A DNA stretch of 64,000 nucleotides. It comes from Niabella sp. Lineage in GTDB: Bacteria > Bacteroidota > Bacteroidia > Chitinophagales > Chitinophagaceae. Below the pieces are notes generated by a model, which was not told the origin of the DNA, did no database searches, and saw only the letters and a program-made list of their open reading frames with translations. This document shows positions 37,800-46,695 of the stretch, piece after piece. Within the stretch, counting starts at the first letter, position 1; every line of letters begins with the position of its first letter. The translations under genes were made by a program, and so were the position numbers. The stretch covers positions 306,202-370,201 of the forward strand of contig JAGIAT010000007.1 of the NCBI GenBank assembly GCA_017744715.1, written 5' to 3'.

Positions 37800-40205
37800 A
37801 TGATCAGAAACTATTTAAAAATAGCGTGGAGGAATATCCGCAAACATGCATTATACAGCACCGTAAACATCATCGGGCTGTTTGCCGGCATCCTGTTTTT
37901 CTTTTTGATCGGTGCTTATGTGTGGAGTGAGTTGCAGGTGAACCGGACGTTAAAAAATGCACCGCATCAGTATATTCTTACCAGCGAGTGGAAGGACCCC
38001 AATATGGGGTATGACCTGGCTACCCTGGGGCCGCTTGCCCTGCGCCTGAAGCATGATTATCCTAACCTGGTTAAAAATTACTACCGGTACGACGGTATCA
38101 CGGCCATCGTTTCCAAAGGCGAAAAGCTATTGAAGCAAAATGTTCAGATGGGAGACAGTACCCTGCTGGAAATGTATGGGTTTAAGGTATTGCACGGAGA
38201 TCCTGTAACAGCGCTGCACCAGCCTTTTAATGTGGTAATTACCCGGGATATGGCATTGCTGTATTTTAACCGTACCGATGTAGTGGGCGAAACGCTGGCC
38301 ATCCGCAGTTTTAAAGATACCGTACACGATTTTAAAATTACGGCGGTGCTGGACAACCTGCAGGAGAATACCGTAACCGGTTTAACGCCCACTTATCCCA
38401 GTAAGGTCTTTGTTTCGGTTGCCAATGCCGGTTACTTTGGCCGTACGGATCTGGACACATGGCAGAACAACCAGATCGCCTCCTATATCGAATTACAAAA
38501 CGGTGTAAAAGTAACAGACCTGGCGGGTCCGATCCGCCAGCTCCTTAAACAAAACACATCTGCCGTTGTACAGGAAAATCTCCGGGTTAACCCGGTGTTG
38601 CTTACCCGCTATCACCTGCACCGGAATAACCAGGCGGTACTCCGTACCATTTATACCTTAACACTGGCCGGTCTGTTCATCCTCTTAATGGCGGTTGTAA
38701 ATTTTATTAATGTAAGCGTCAGCAGCGCCGGTACGCGGATGCGGGAAATTGGTGTACGAAAAGTGATCGGGGGGCGCCGCCGGCAGCTCATCTTCCAGTT
38801 CCTTTCGGAGTCCATTATACTGGTGGCTATTGCCACGCTTCTGGCCGTTGCTGCTTATCCTGTTGCCGGTGGTATTTTTGAAGGAGCCGTAGGCAAATCC
38901 ATACCACCGCTGTCATCCTTTCCGTTGTACTTTATCGGCATACCGGTATTGTTTATACTCTTCATCGGTATCGCTTCCGGGTTATACCCCGCATTCCGGC
39001 TGTCTGCCGTAAATATGATCCACGCAATGAAGGGAACACTGCAATCTGTGGGCGAAAACAGGTTGCTGCGCAAAGGGCTTATGGGCTTTCAGTTTGCCGT
39101 AGCACTGCTGGTATCGGCGGCCGCATTTATTATTACTCAACAGGTGGCTTATTTTTTTGGTAAAAATCTCGGTTATAATAAAGCGTTTATGGTATCGGCA
39201 CAGGTACCCCGCAACTGGTCGAAGCCCGGCGTGGACCGGATGATTGCCATAAGGGATCAGTTTGCAAAATTGCCCGGGGTGGCTGCCGTTTCATTGTCGT
39301 ATGAAATTCCAAACGGAAATAATGGCGGCCAGGTTCCGGTATACAAATCCGGAGCAGATTCGGCAACGGCACTTACCCTTCAGTTATTGTCTACAGACGA
39401 ACATTATTTGAGTACTTACCAGGTGCCGCTGAGTGCCGGCCGTTTCTTTGATGGTTATCACAGGGATTCGGGGCAGGTAGTGCTCAACAAAACTGCGGCA
39501 ACCGCATTGGGATATCCATCGGCAGCAGCTGCCATCGGAAAGCAGGTACGGGTGCCGGGCGATCCTACCCTATTTACGATAAAGGGGGTTACCGATGATT
39601 TTCATTTTGGAGCGATGTCCGGCAAAATACCGCCACTGCTGATGTTTCATATTAACTTTAACCCCATCTACCGCTTCCTGTCCTTTAAATTAAAGCCCGG
39701 GAATGTACCGGCTTCTTTAGCAGCGCTTCAAAAGACCTGGTCCGCGCTGATCCCGGAAGCTTCCTTCGAGTACCGTTTTATGGATGAGGACCTCAATATT
39801 TTATATGCAAAGGAACTGCAACTGAAAAAAGCAGCCTATATGGCGGGTGTGCTGGCCCTGGTAATCGTGTTGCTGGGCATATTTGGTATGGTGTCGTTAA
39901 GCATTCAGAAGCGGGTAAAGGAAATCGGTGTGCGAAAGATACTCGGGGCATCGGTGGCACATATTATAAAGCTTTTTGCAAAAGAGTTTGTAGCGGCCCT
40001 GCTATTGGCCGCCCTGGTAGCCATCCCCGTGGCTTACTGGTTAATGCGCGGCTGGCTCCAGAACTATGCCTATCATATCCGTATATCCGGCGGAATATTT
40101 GTGATCATTGTTTTGTGCATAGCATGTATAACGTTTTTATTGGTTAGCGTTCAAACGGCAAAAGCGGCAATGGCCAATCCCGTAAAGTCGTTGCGGAACG
40201 AGTAA
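37800..40205 (+). CDS. MacB/FtsX-type ABC permease, array member 12
   Basis: Permease of 801 residues. Coupling segments are REIGVRKVIGGRRRQL near 317 and KEIGVRKILGA near 709. It is divergent: NLSTARS is replaced by NVSVSSAGTRM, the first-half end motif is NMIHAMKG, and the C-terminus is NPVKSLRNE. It is the first gene after the promoter at 37726, followed after 77 bp by member 13, and would be co-transcribed with the second ATPase and the TolC-type protein. Confidence 0.93.
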   Translation: MIRNYLKIAWRNIRKHALYSTVNIIGLFAGILFFFLIGAYVWSELQVNRTLKNAPHQYILTSEWKDPNMGYDLATLGPLALRLKHDYPNLVKNYYRYDGITAIVSKGEKLLKQNVQMGDSTLLEMYGFKVLHGDPVTALHQPFNVVITRDMALLYFNRTDVVGETLAIRSFKDTVHDFKITAVLDNLQENTVTGLTPTYPSKVFVSVANAGYFGRTDLDTWQNNQIASYIELQNGVKVTDLAGPIRQLLKQNTSAVVQENLRVNPVLLTRYHLHRNNQAVLRTIYTLTLAGLFILLMAVVNFINVSVSSAGTRMREIGVRKVIGGRRRQLIFQFLSESIILVAIATLLAVAAYPVAGGIFEGAVGKSIPPLSSFPLYFIGIPVLFILFIGIASGLYPAFRLSAVNMIHAMKGTLQSVGENRLLRKGLMGFQFAVALLVSAAAFIITQQVAYFFGKNLGYNKAFMVSAQVPRNWSKPGVDRMIAIRDQFAKLPGVAAVSLSYEIPNGNNGGQVPVYKSGADSATALTLQLLSTDEHYLSTYQVPLSAGRFFDGYHRDSGQVVLNKTAATALGYPSAAAAIGKQVRVPGDPTLFTIKGVTDDFHFGAMSGKIPPLLMFHINFNPIYRFLSFKLKPGNVPASLAALQKTWSALIPEASFEYRFMDEDLNILYAKELQLKKAAYMAGVLALVIVLLGIFGMVSLSIQKRVKEIGVRKILGASVAHIIKLFAKEFVAALLLAALVAIPVAYWLMRGWLQNYAYHIRISGGIFVIIVLCIACITFLLVSVQTAKAAMANPVKSLRNE

Positions 40206-40282
40206 TGCGGGAGCTTATAAGGTAAGCATTTAAATGCAGCGAAACCGGACGTCTAAAAGCGGGTTGGTGTAAAAACAGGTGT

Positions 40283-42706
40283 ATGATCAGTAATTATTTG
40301 AAAACCTTAATTCGAACCTTTAAAAAGAATAAGCTGGCAACGGCGATTAACCTGCTGGGATTAACGGTGGCCTTTACCTGCACCACGCTGTTATTACTGC
40401 GTGTGTATAATGAATTTTCATTTGACCGGTTTTACCAGGATAAAGACCGTATTTATAAAGTGTATCGCTCCGCTAACGCTCCGCAGGGTGAGCGGCTGCT
40501 GGCCAGGTTTCCTTTTCCCGTAACGGAGGCCGTAAAGAACGAAAATGCCGGTGTTGAAAAAGCATCGCTGATCAGCGACGGCGAAGGGCAGGGGATCCGT
40601 TATAAAGATAAAACGGTGAACCTGGGAATAAAACTTGTAGACGCCGATTTTTTAAATATTTTTTCTTTCCCCGTTCGCAGCGGCAACCGGCAAAGTGCAT
40701 TGGCTACCATTAATGATGTGGTACTTACAAACCAGGCTGCGAAGGCCGTGTTTGGCACGGAAGAACCTGTAGGTAAACCTGTAGAAATAAATATCAACGG
40801 CAAATGGGTAAAACTTGTTGTTGCTGCTGTTTTGGAAGATATTCCTCAAAACACATCGCTAAAGTTTGAGATACTGGCCCGTACGGAATTGCATCCGGAT
40901 TATACCGTGGCTAAGCATAAATGGGATTGGACCAGCAGCGATCTGTATGTAAAAATGAAGGCGGGGGTAACGAAGGCAGACTTTGAAAGATCGGTTGGCG
41001 CACTGATACATAAATATTATCTTGAAGACCTGGAGTACATGAAAAAGGAAGGGTATAAGCCCTATGCAAACGGCGATTATATGCGTTTGCACCTGTTGCC
41101 GGTAACGCAATTGCATTTTAATACGCAGGTTGGTGCGCCCGATGCCATCAGCAAGTCATTCCTTTTTGTATTGCTGCTGGTGTCCTGCAGCATTTTGCTC
41201 ATTGCCTGTTTTAATTTTGTAAATCTTAATATCGGTATCTCGCTCAGTCGCACCCGGGAAATCGGCGTTCGCAAATGTTTGGGTGCGCAGCGCAGGCAGG
41301 TGTGGCTGCAGGTATGGAGCGAGAGTTTTTTTCTGATCCTCTTATCCATGATAGCGGGTGTGGGCTTTTCGCTGGCACTTATTCGTCCGTTCAACCAATT
41401 ATTTGGCACCACGGTAAGTGCTGCATTGCTGGGCCATCCGTTCGTGATCCTTTTTTTCTTGTTGCTGGCGATTGTTATTTCATTGCTGGCTTCCGGGTAT
41501 CCATCCGCATTGCTGGCGCAATTAAAGACCGCCGAAGTACTCAAGGGGAAACTGGCCATTAAAAGCCGGGGCGGCCTCCGGGATACATTGATCATTTTGC
41601 AGTTCGTAATTGCAACGGTACTCATCTGTGTTACGGTGATCATTTATCAGCAATTTCAATATTTAAGAAAAGCACCTTTGGGATATGATACCGATGCATT
41701 GATCTCAATACCCGTTGATGCAACCCGGCAGGACAACCGCGTGGTGGCAAAGATGCGTTCCCTCCTGGCGGCACAACCGTCTGTTCTGAGTGTTTCAGGA
41801 ACCTCCGTAAATTTGGGAATGGGAAAAGACGGCGGCTCCAACAAATGGACGCATGGTTTTAATTTCAATGGCCGGTCTGTGCGAACCAATGTGCTGTGGG
41901 GCGATTATGATATTATAAAAACATTGGGTATCGCCTTAAAAGAGGGACGTGATTTTTTAAGTAGCTATGCGTCCGACACCGCCCATAATGTAATCATTAC
42001 GGAAAGCATGCAGGCGCAGCTCGGTATCAAAAACCCGATAGGGCAGTCCGTTCTGGCAGATAGTGCGGAAGCACCCTGGACGATCATCGGGGTGATCCCC
42101 GATTTTCAGCTGTATTCCATGTATAATAAAAAAGAACCGCTTACCATAAGAATGAGCCCGGCGGAGCCAACAAAATACCTGTTGATCCGGGTAGCAACAA
42201 AGAACCCATCCGCCACGATGGATCTGGTAGAGAATGTATATAAAGCAGTAGACCCGCATTCCGATTTCAATGGATCTTACGTAACGGAAAATGTAGACCG
42301 GTGGTATCGTGCAGAAGAACGTCTTTCCCGGATGTTTTCAGCTGCTGCGGCAGTGGCGATTATATTGTCGTGTATGGGATTGTTTGGAATGGCCTTTATT
42401 GTAGTAGGACAGCGTACCAAGGAGATCGGAATCCGTAAAGTACTGGGGGCTTCCGTTGGGAATATTTCTGCATGGATCAGCAGTGCGTTTATCAGGCCTG
42501 TCATTATAGCCATTATCATTGCCACACCAATTGCTTTTTGGATTTTGAACAAGTGGCTGCAGCATTTTACCTACCGGGTAACCATTTCCTGGTGGGTATT
42601 TGCAGCGGCCGGTATAACTTCCATCTGTATTGCAACGATAACGGTGAGCCTGCAGGCATTGAAAGCGGCGGCCGCAAACCCGGTACAATCGTTGCGAAGT
42701 GAGTAA
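40283..42706 (+). CDS. MacB/FtsX-type ABC permease, array member 13
   Basis: Permease of 807 residues, the longest. The N-terminus MISNYLKTLIRTFKKNK departs from the array consensus KTAWRN. Coupling segments are REIGVRKCLGAQRRQV near 327 and KEIGIRKVLGA near 715. NLNIGISLSRT replaces NLSTARS, and the half-end motif is KTAEVLKG; the C-terminus is NPVQSLRSE. The upstream spacer has an AAACCGGAC word and TCTAAAAGCGGG, possibly a decayed activator site, but no -24 box. It is the last permease, 201 bp before the second ATPase. Confidence 0.93.
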   Translation: MISNYLKTLIRTFKKNKLATAINLLGLTVAFTCTTLLLLRVYNEFSFDRFYQDKDRIYKVYRSANAPQGERLLARFPFPVTEAVKNENAGVEKASLISDGEGQGIRYKDKTVNLGIKLVDADFLNIFSFPVRSGNRQSALATINDVVLTNQAAKAVFGTEEPVGKPVEININGKWVKLVVAAVLEDIPQNTSLKFEILARTELHPDYTVAKHKWDWTSSDLYVKMKAGVTKADFERSVGALIHKYYLEDLEYMKKEGYKPYANGDYMRLHLLPVTQLHFNTQVGAPDAISKSFLFVLLLVSCSILLIACFNFVNLNIGISLSRTREIGVRKCLGAQRRQVWLQVWSESFFLILLSMIAGVGFSLALIRPFNQLFGTTVSAALLGHPFVILFFLLLAIVISLLASGYPSALLAQLKTAEVLKGKLAIKSRGGLRDTLIILQFVIATVLICVTVIIYQQFQYLRKAPLGYDTDALISIPVDATRQDNRVVAKMRSLLAAQPSVLSVSGTSVNLGMGKDGGSNKWTHGFNFNGRSVRTNVLWGDYDIIKTLGIALKEGRDFLSSYASDTAHNVIITESMQAQLGIKNPIGQSVLADSAEAPWTIIGVIPDFQLYSMYNKKEPLTIRMSPAEPTKYLLIRVATKNPSATMDLVENVYKAVDPHSDFNGSYVTENVDRWYRAEERLSRMFSAAAAVAIILSCMGLFGMAFIVVGQRTKEIGIRKVLGASVGNISAWISSAFIRPVIIAIIIATPIAFWILNKWLQHFTYRVTISWWVFAAAGITSICIATITVSLQALKAAAANPVQSLRSE

Positions 42707-42764
42707 TTAATTTAAAAATGTGCGTGTGGCCATAATCTTAAACAACCTTTAACCGCCTTAAACC

Positions 42765-42813
42765 GTGAATAGGCGATGGTGAACAGGCAATAGTCAATGG
42801 TGAATAGTTAATG
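42765..42813. repeat. Heptamer array, GKNRATR family
   Basis: Seven units such as GTGAATA, GGCAATA, GTCAATG and GTTAATG lie in register between permease 13 and the second ATPase. Confidence 0.75.
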
Positions 42814-42865
42814 AAGCGTGTATGATAATAAACAAGGATTTGGGCCGGGATGCGAATAGCAGCAG

Positions 42866-42907
42866 CTCAAATCTGAAGTCTGAAATCTCAAATCTCAAAT
42901 CTAAAAT
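42866..42907. repeat. Heptamer array, CTCAAAT family, abutting a start codon
   Basis: Six units (CTCAAAT, CTGAAGT, CTGAAAT, CTCAAAT, CTCAAAT, CTAAAAT) end at the base immediately before the ATG of the second ATPase. Confidence 0.85.
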
Positions 42908-43582
42908 ATGTTATTACAATTAAGGGGCATTTATAAATGGGTGAATACGGGCATTAACAGAACCTTTCTGCTCAAGGATATCAACCTGGATATCGATGAG
43001 GGGGAGTTTGTTTCGGTGATGGGGCCTTCCGGATCGGGTAAATCGACCCTGTTGAACGTGATCGGGATGCTGGATGATTTTGATGAGGGTACCTACCATT
43101 TTATGGGAGAAGCGGTGCAGCAATTAAAAGAAAAGCAACGTACGGCATTGTATAAACAGTATATCGGCTTTGTATTTCAGGCCTATCACCTGATTGATGA
43201 ATTGACCGTATACGAGAATATTGAAACCCCGCTTTTATATAAGGGCATCAAGGCCTCAGAACGAAAGGCATTGGTCGCCGATATGCTGGATCGCTTTCAG
43301 ATCGTTGGAAAGAAAGACCTGTTTCCAACCCAGCTTTCAGGCGGGCAGCAACAGCTGGTGGGTATTGCAAGGGCATTGATCGGAAACCCCAAACTGCTGC
43401 TGGCAGATGAGCCCACCGGAAATCTGAACTCAAAGCAGGGGGAGGAGATCATGGAATTGTTCAAACAGCTGAACCAGGAGGGCGTGACCATTATACAGGT
43501 TACCCATTCTGAAAAAAATGCGGAGTATGGCTCCCGCATCATTCACCTGCTGGATGGGCATGTGGAGCGGAAGGGGCAATAG
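42908..43582 (+). CDS. ABC transporter ATP-binding subunit, MacB/LolD type, second copy with altered motifs
   Basis: ATP-binding protein of 224 residues, collinear with the one at 5800. Walker A is GPSGSGKST, Walker B LLLADEP with its glutamate, and the H-loop VTHSEKN. Two positions differ from family norm: the signature reads LSGGQQQLVG, with L where R normally follows LSGGQQQ, and the D-loop reads GNLNS instead of GNLDS. These could lower or retune ATP hydrolysis, or fit a heterodimer with the intact ATPase at 5800. It is clustered with permeases 12-13 and the TolC-type gene and would be co-transcribed with them. Confidence 0.94.
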   Translation: MLLQLRGIYKWVNTGINRTFLLKDINLDIDEGEFVSVMGPSGSGKSTLLNVIGMLDDFDEGTYHFMGEAVQQLKEKQRTALYKQYIGFVFQAYHLIDELTVYENIETPLLYKGIKASERKALVADMLDRFQIVGKKDLFPTQLSGGQQQLVGIARALIGNPKLLLADEPTGNLNSKQGEEIMELFKQLNQEGVTIIQVTHSEKNAEYGSRIIHLLDGHVERKGQ

Positions 43583-43757
43583 GCAATGTTAACGGCCAAT
43601 AGTCAATGGTCAATGGTCAATCGTCAGCGGTTATAGATGGTTGCGGAAAAATAAAAACCGCCGGCTGCTGGCTGACAATTAATAGCTGACGACTGATAAC
43701 TGATAACTGATAACTGAAAGCTGAAAGCTGATAACTCAATTCTGAATACTCAATTCT
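43575..43757. repeat. Two heptamer arrays in the spacer before the TolC-type gene
   Basis: CAATAGT/CAATGGT/CAATCGT units (about 43575-43626) are followed, after 55 bp of plain sequence, by ACTGATA/GCTGAAA units (from about 43682) that change into ACTCAAT/TCTGAAT/TCTCAAA and stop shortly before the ATG at 43765. Confidence 0.8.
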
Positions 43758-43764
43758 CAAATTC

Positions 43765-45075
43765 ATGAAATTTTTTGTTGGATTTTTTTTATGTATGGTT
43801 CCGCTAAGCCTTCTTGCACAGCCGGGCAATTATACCCTGGAGCAATGTATTGATATAGCGCTTAAGAATAACCTGCAGGTGACGCAGGCGGCAAACCAGG
43901 CGGGGCGCGATGAGGTGGCACGAAGGCAGGCCCGGTTGAATATGCTGCCCAACCTCAATGCTTCTGCCAGCCACGGCTGGTCATTTGGTCGCAGCATTGA
44001 CAATACCACCAACGCGTTTGTAGACAATAATATTTATTCAGGCGATTATAATATTTCGGGTGGTGTAACACTGTTCAGAGGGATGAACCTGCAAAATACC
44101 GCCCGGCAGGCAGCCATGACGGCAGCGGCTTCCGGTATGAGCTGGCAACAGCAGAAAGACAACATTACACTCAATGTGATACTGGGCTATCTGCAAATGA
44201 TGAGTGCGCAGGATATCCTTTCGCAAACCAGTGACCAGGCCACACTTTCTGAAAAGCAGGTAAAGCGGCTGAAGGATATGGATGCGAAGGGTGCCGTAGC
44301 GCCATCGGATCTTTTCGACATGCAGGGGCAGTATGCGAATGATGAGGCCACCATCATCAATGCCCGGCGTGATGTGGAAACGGCCAAGATCAATATCTGT
44401 GCGTTGATGAACATCCCTTACGACAGCAGCATCGTTTTTGAAAGAATGGCCGTTGCAGAAATCCTGGAGAAAAATGCCACCAATGCCACAGAAGCCTATC
44501 ATACGGCGCTGGACCGTTTTGCCCAGGTGAAGGCCGCGGACTTTTCTGTAAAGAGCGCGGCTTACGGATTGAAAGCTGCCCGTTCCAAATTATTTCCTAC
44601 ATTGGATTTCGGGTATGGCATGAATAGCCGTTATGCGCAATCCTCCGCTGCAAGTATCATGGATCAGCTAGAGAATAATAACAACAAAAATATGGGCTTT
44701 ACGCTTTCGGTACCCATATTTAATAACCTGCAAACACGGAACAATATAAAGCTGGCCCGGCTGAACCTGAAGGACGCGGTGCAGAATGACAAGGCGGTAA
44801 AAACCCAGCTTCAACAGAATGTGGAAGGTGCAGCCGTTAACATGAATGCGGCATTTGACCGCTATAAAAAATTACAGGAACGGGTAAATGCCCTGCAGCA
44901 ATCGTACCGGGCAGCAGAAGCCCGCTTTACTGTAGGACAATGGAACTCGGTGGAATATCTTACGGTAAAAAACAACCTGGACCGTGCCAATATTGACCTC
45001 ATCGGCGGTAAGTATGAGTATTTGCTGCGGGTAAAGATTTATAATTACTACCAGGGAATCAGCGGGGGAGAATGA
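43765..45075 (+). CDS. TolC family outer membrane efflux protein
   Basis: Protein of 436 residues with a signal peptide (about 1-19, LSLLAQ). The mature N-terminus YTLEQCIDIALKNNLQV is typical of the family, and two repeated halves of long amphipathic helices follow (about 30-215 and 235-430). It would form the trimeric outer-membrane exit duct that docks with the adaptor at 3917. It is the only TolC-like gene in the island. Adaptor and duct therefore sit at opposite ends of the permease array, about 39 kb apart. A short TTCCC/GGGAA hairpin follows the stop (45077-45089), a weak terminator candidate. Confidence 0.95.
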   Translation: MKFFVGFFLCMVPLSLLAQPGNYTLEQCIDIALKNNLQVTQAANQAGRDEVARRQARLNMLPNLNASASHGWSFGRSIDNTTNAFVDNNIYSGDYNISGGVTLFRGMNLQNTARQAAMTAAASGMSWQQQKDNITLNVILGYLQMMSAQDILSQTSDQATLSEKQVKRLKDMDAKGAVAPSDLFDMQGQYANDEATIINARRDVETAKINICALMNIPYDSSIVFERMAVAEILEKNATNATEAYHTALDRFAQVKAADFSVKSAAYGLKAARSKLFPTLDFGYGMNSRYAQSSAASIMDQLENNNNKNMGFTLSVPIFNNLQTRNNIKLARLNLKDAVQNDKAVKTQLQQNVEGAAVNMNAAFDRYKKLQERVNALQQSYRAAEARFTVGQWNSVEYLTVKNNLDRANIDLIGGKYEYLLRVKIYNYYQGISGGE

Positions 45076-45199
45076 GTTCCCTTCGGGAAATTTAAAATAA
45101 CGAATGTGGAATATTAAATGTAAAAGTGGAGCTGCCGTTACTATTCGGTGTGCTTTCCGCTGGCCGATATCTATATCGCAGGCGCCAACATTTTTCAAC

Positions 45200-45350
45200 A
45201 TAATCATCAAATATGAAACGGATTTGACCTGAAACGGGTAGCAGGTTTCAGTCTTCAGTTATTAGTTTTCAGTTATTAGTCTTCAGTGTTATCATTCGAT
45301 ATGGAACGGATTTAACGTGAAACTTTAAACATGAAACCTGAAACACAACA
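45200..45350. repeat. Composite repeat, inverted and diverged copy
   Basis: Read on the minus strand it has GTTTCAGGTTTCATG heptamers, a shortened core (ATCCGTT to AACAC) and ACTGAAG/ACTAATA heptamers, the same order as at 10708. The rest of the 318-bp gap (45076-45393) between the convergent TolC and metalloprotease genes shows no gene. Confidence 0.65.
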
Positions 45351-45393
45351 GGTGATTGGCCGATAACTTAGGGCCGACCGCCGCAAACCGCGT

Positions 45394-46155
45394 TTACTTC
45401 CCTCCGTTGGCCTTCAGGTCTGACAGGCATCCCGCATCCAGTGAAGGCGCGTTATTTTGCGACAGGAACCCGAATACATCGGTGGTTTCTGAAGCATAAT
45501 ACATCAAACATTGCTGATTGCTGCAATGATTGCCATGTGTGGCATCTTTATGTGCAGATTGCATGGGAGTACCAAGGTCTACCAGTCCCAGCAGATGCCC
45601 GATTTCATGTTCCAGAACCGTAGCCTCCAGTTTGGTGCGGCTTACCTGGCCAAAACCACCTGAATTGTCATGGATCTTTTTACCCATCAGGGCGGCTGAA
45701 CTGTTCCGGTAGGCAATGCCTAACGTACCGGCATCGGTAAAATCGCTGTTGCTGTAAAGAATATAGATGCTCAGTTGATTGCCCTTGTTAAAAAGAGTAC
45801 GGTTTTGCTGCTCAATTTCCCGGATCCGGCTCAGCGAAAGTGTTGCTTCGCCGGGGTCGGCAATGGCCTTGGTATTAATGGTAATGCCACCGGGTTTATT
45901 GAGCCGGGTGGTTAAAAACTGTTGTAACTGGTTCAACGCTGCGGCATCGGGTGCATAGCCCGACACGTATTGTATCTCTACCGCAAGGGATGTAAATGGA
46001 CTGCTTGTCAGAAAATCCCTGGAAGAAGCACCAACGGGCTTATTATAAGCAGTGCCGTCCTTATCCGGACTGTTGATAAAGGATATATCTTTTTTGGAGC
46101 AGGAATGTGTCAGTACAACGGCAACCAGCGCGATTCCGGTAATCATTCGTTTCAT
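45394..46155 (-). CDS. Putative metzincin-type zinc metalloprotease lipoprotein
   Basis: Protein of 253 residues with a lipoprotein signal: a hydrophobic stretch and the lipobox LTHSC, so C19 would be lipidated. The zinc site is HEIGHLLGLVD, with H183, H187 and D193 as ligands and E184 as base. HExxHxxGxxD is the snapalysin-like variant of the metzincin motif. LMYY (after NQQC) may be the Met-turn. It is convergent with the TolC-type gene and outside the efflux units. Substrate unknown. Confidence 0.85.
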   Translation of the reverse strand: MKRMITGIALVAVVLTHSCSKKDISFINSPDKDGTAYNKPVGASSRDFLTSSPFTSLAVEIQYVSGYAPDAAALNQLQQFLTTRLNKPGGITINTKAIADPGEATLSLSRIREIEQQNRTLFNKGNQLSIYILYSNSDFTDAGTLGIAYRNSSAALMGKKIHDNSGGFGQVSRTKLEATVLEHEIGHLLGLVDLGTPMQSAHKDATHGNHCSNQQCLMYYASETTDVFGFLSQNNAPSLDAGCLSDLKANGGK

Positions 46156-46221
46156 ATCGGGAAGATTAAACTTGGTGCTAAAAATACGGGTTTTGCGGCA
46201 TTGTTGAAACGCTCCGGGTTG

Positions 46222-46695
46222 CTACCGCTGTAAATCTGAAACGGGCACGCCCCGTTCTTTCAGCAGGGTTGCTGCAATTTTATCAATGGGAAGCGTCATT
46301 ACATCGGCGGAAAAGTGCTCCCAGTCTATAAAGCGGAAATTTTCTGTAATCGTGGCCGGATAAACCGGGGTGCCGTTATTTACGGTAAAAGATAAAGGCT
46401 CCAGCGGCCGCACAATATAGTAGATTGCAATAAGCTGATGCGCTTCATTAAAAGCCGATTGCTGAAAAAAGTCGGTGGTATAAAGATGGTCTACTACCGC
46501 TACGTCTACATTCATTTCTTCTTTGCATTCGCGGATAATGCACTCCCGGGTACCTTCGCCCAGCTCCAGCCCGCCGCCCGGAAATTTGGTAACTTCCCGA
46601 TTATTAAAATAGATCCGTTCGTCGCTTACCAGTACCTGTTTCCGGTCGTTTACCAGGATACCGTAAACGCGGATGTTAAAAGATTGTAAGGTCAT
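46222..46695 (-). CDS. NUDIX hydrolase
   Basis: Protein of 157 residues. The Nudix box GGGLELGEGTRECIIRECKE continues with EMNV, keeping the catalytic glutamates of REx2E-E while the final glycine is replaced. Such enzymes hydrolyse nucleoside diphosphate derivatives; the substrate cannot be read from sequence. Its start overlaps the stop of corA by 4 bp, making it the last gene of a three-gene unit. Confidence 0.92.
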   Translation of the reverse strand: MTLQSFNIRVYGILVNDRKQVLVSDERIYFNNREVTKFPGGGLELGEGTRECIIRECKEEMNVDVAVVDHLYTTDFFQQSAFNEAHQLIAIYYIVRPLEPLSFTVNNGTPVYPATITENFRFIDWEHFSADVMTLPIDKIAATLLKERGVPVSDLQR

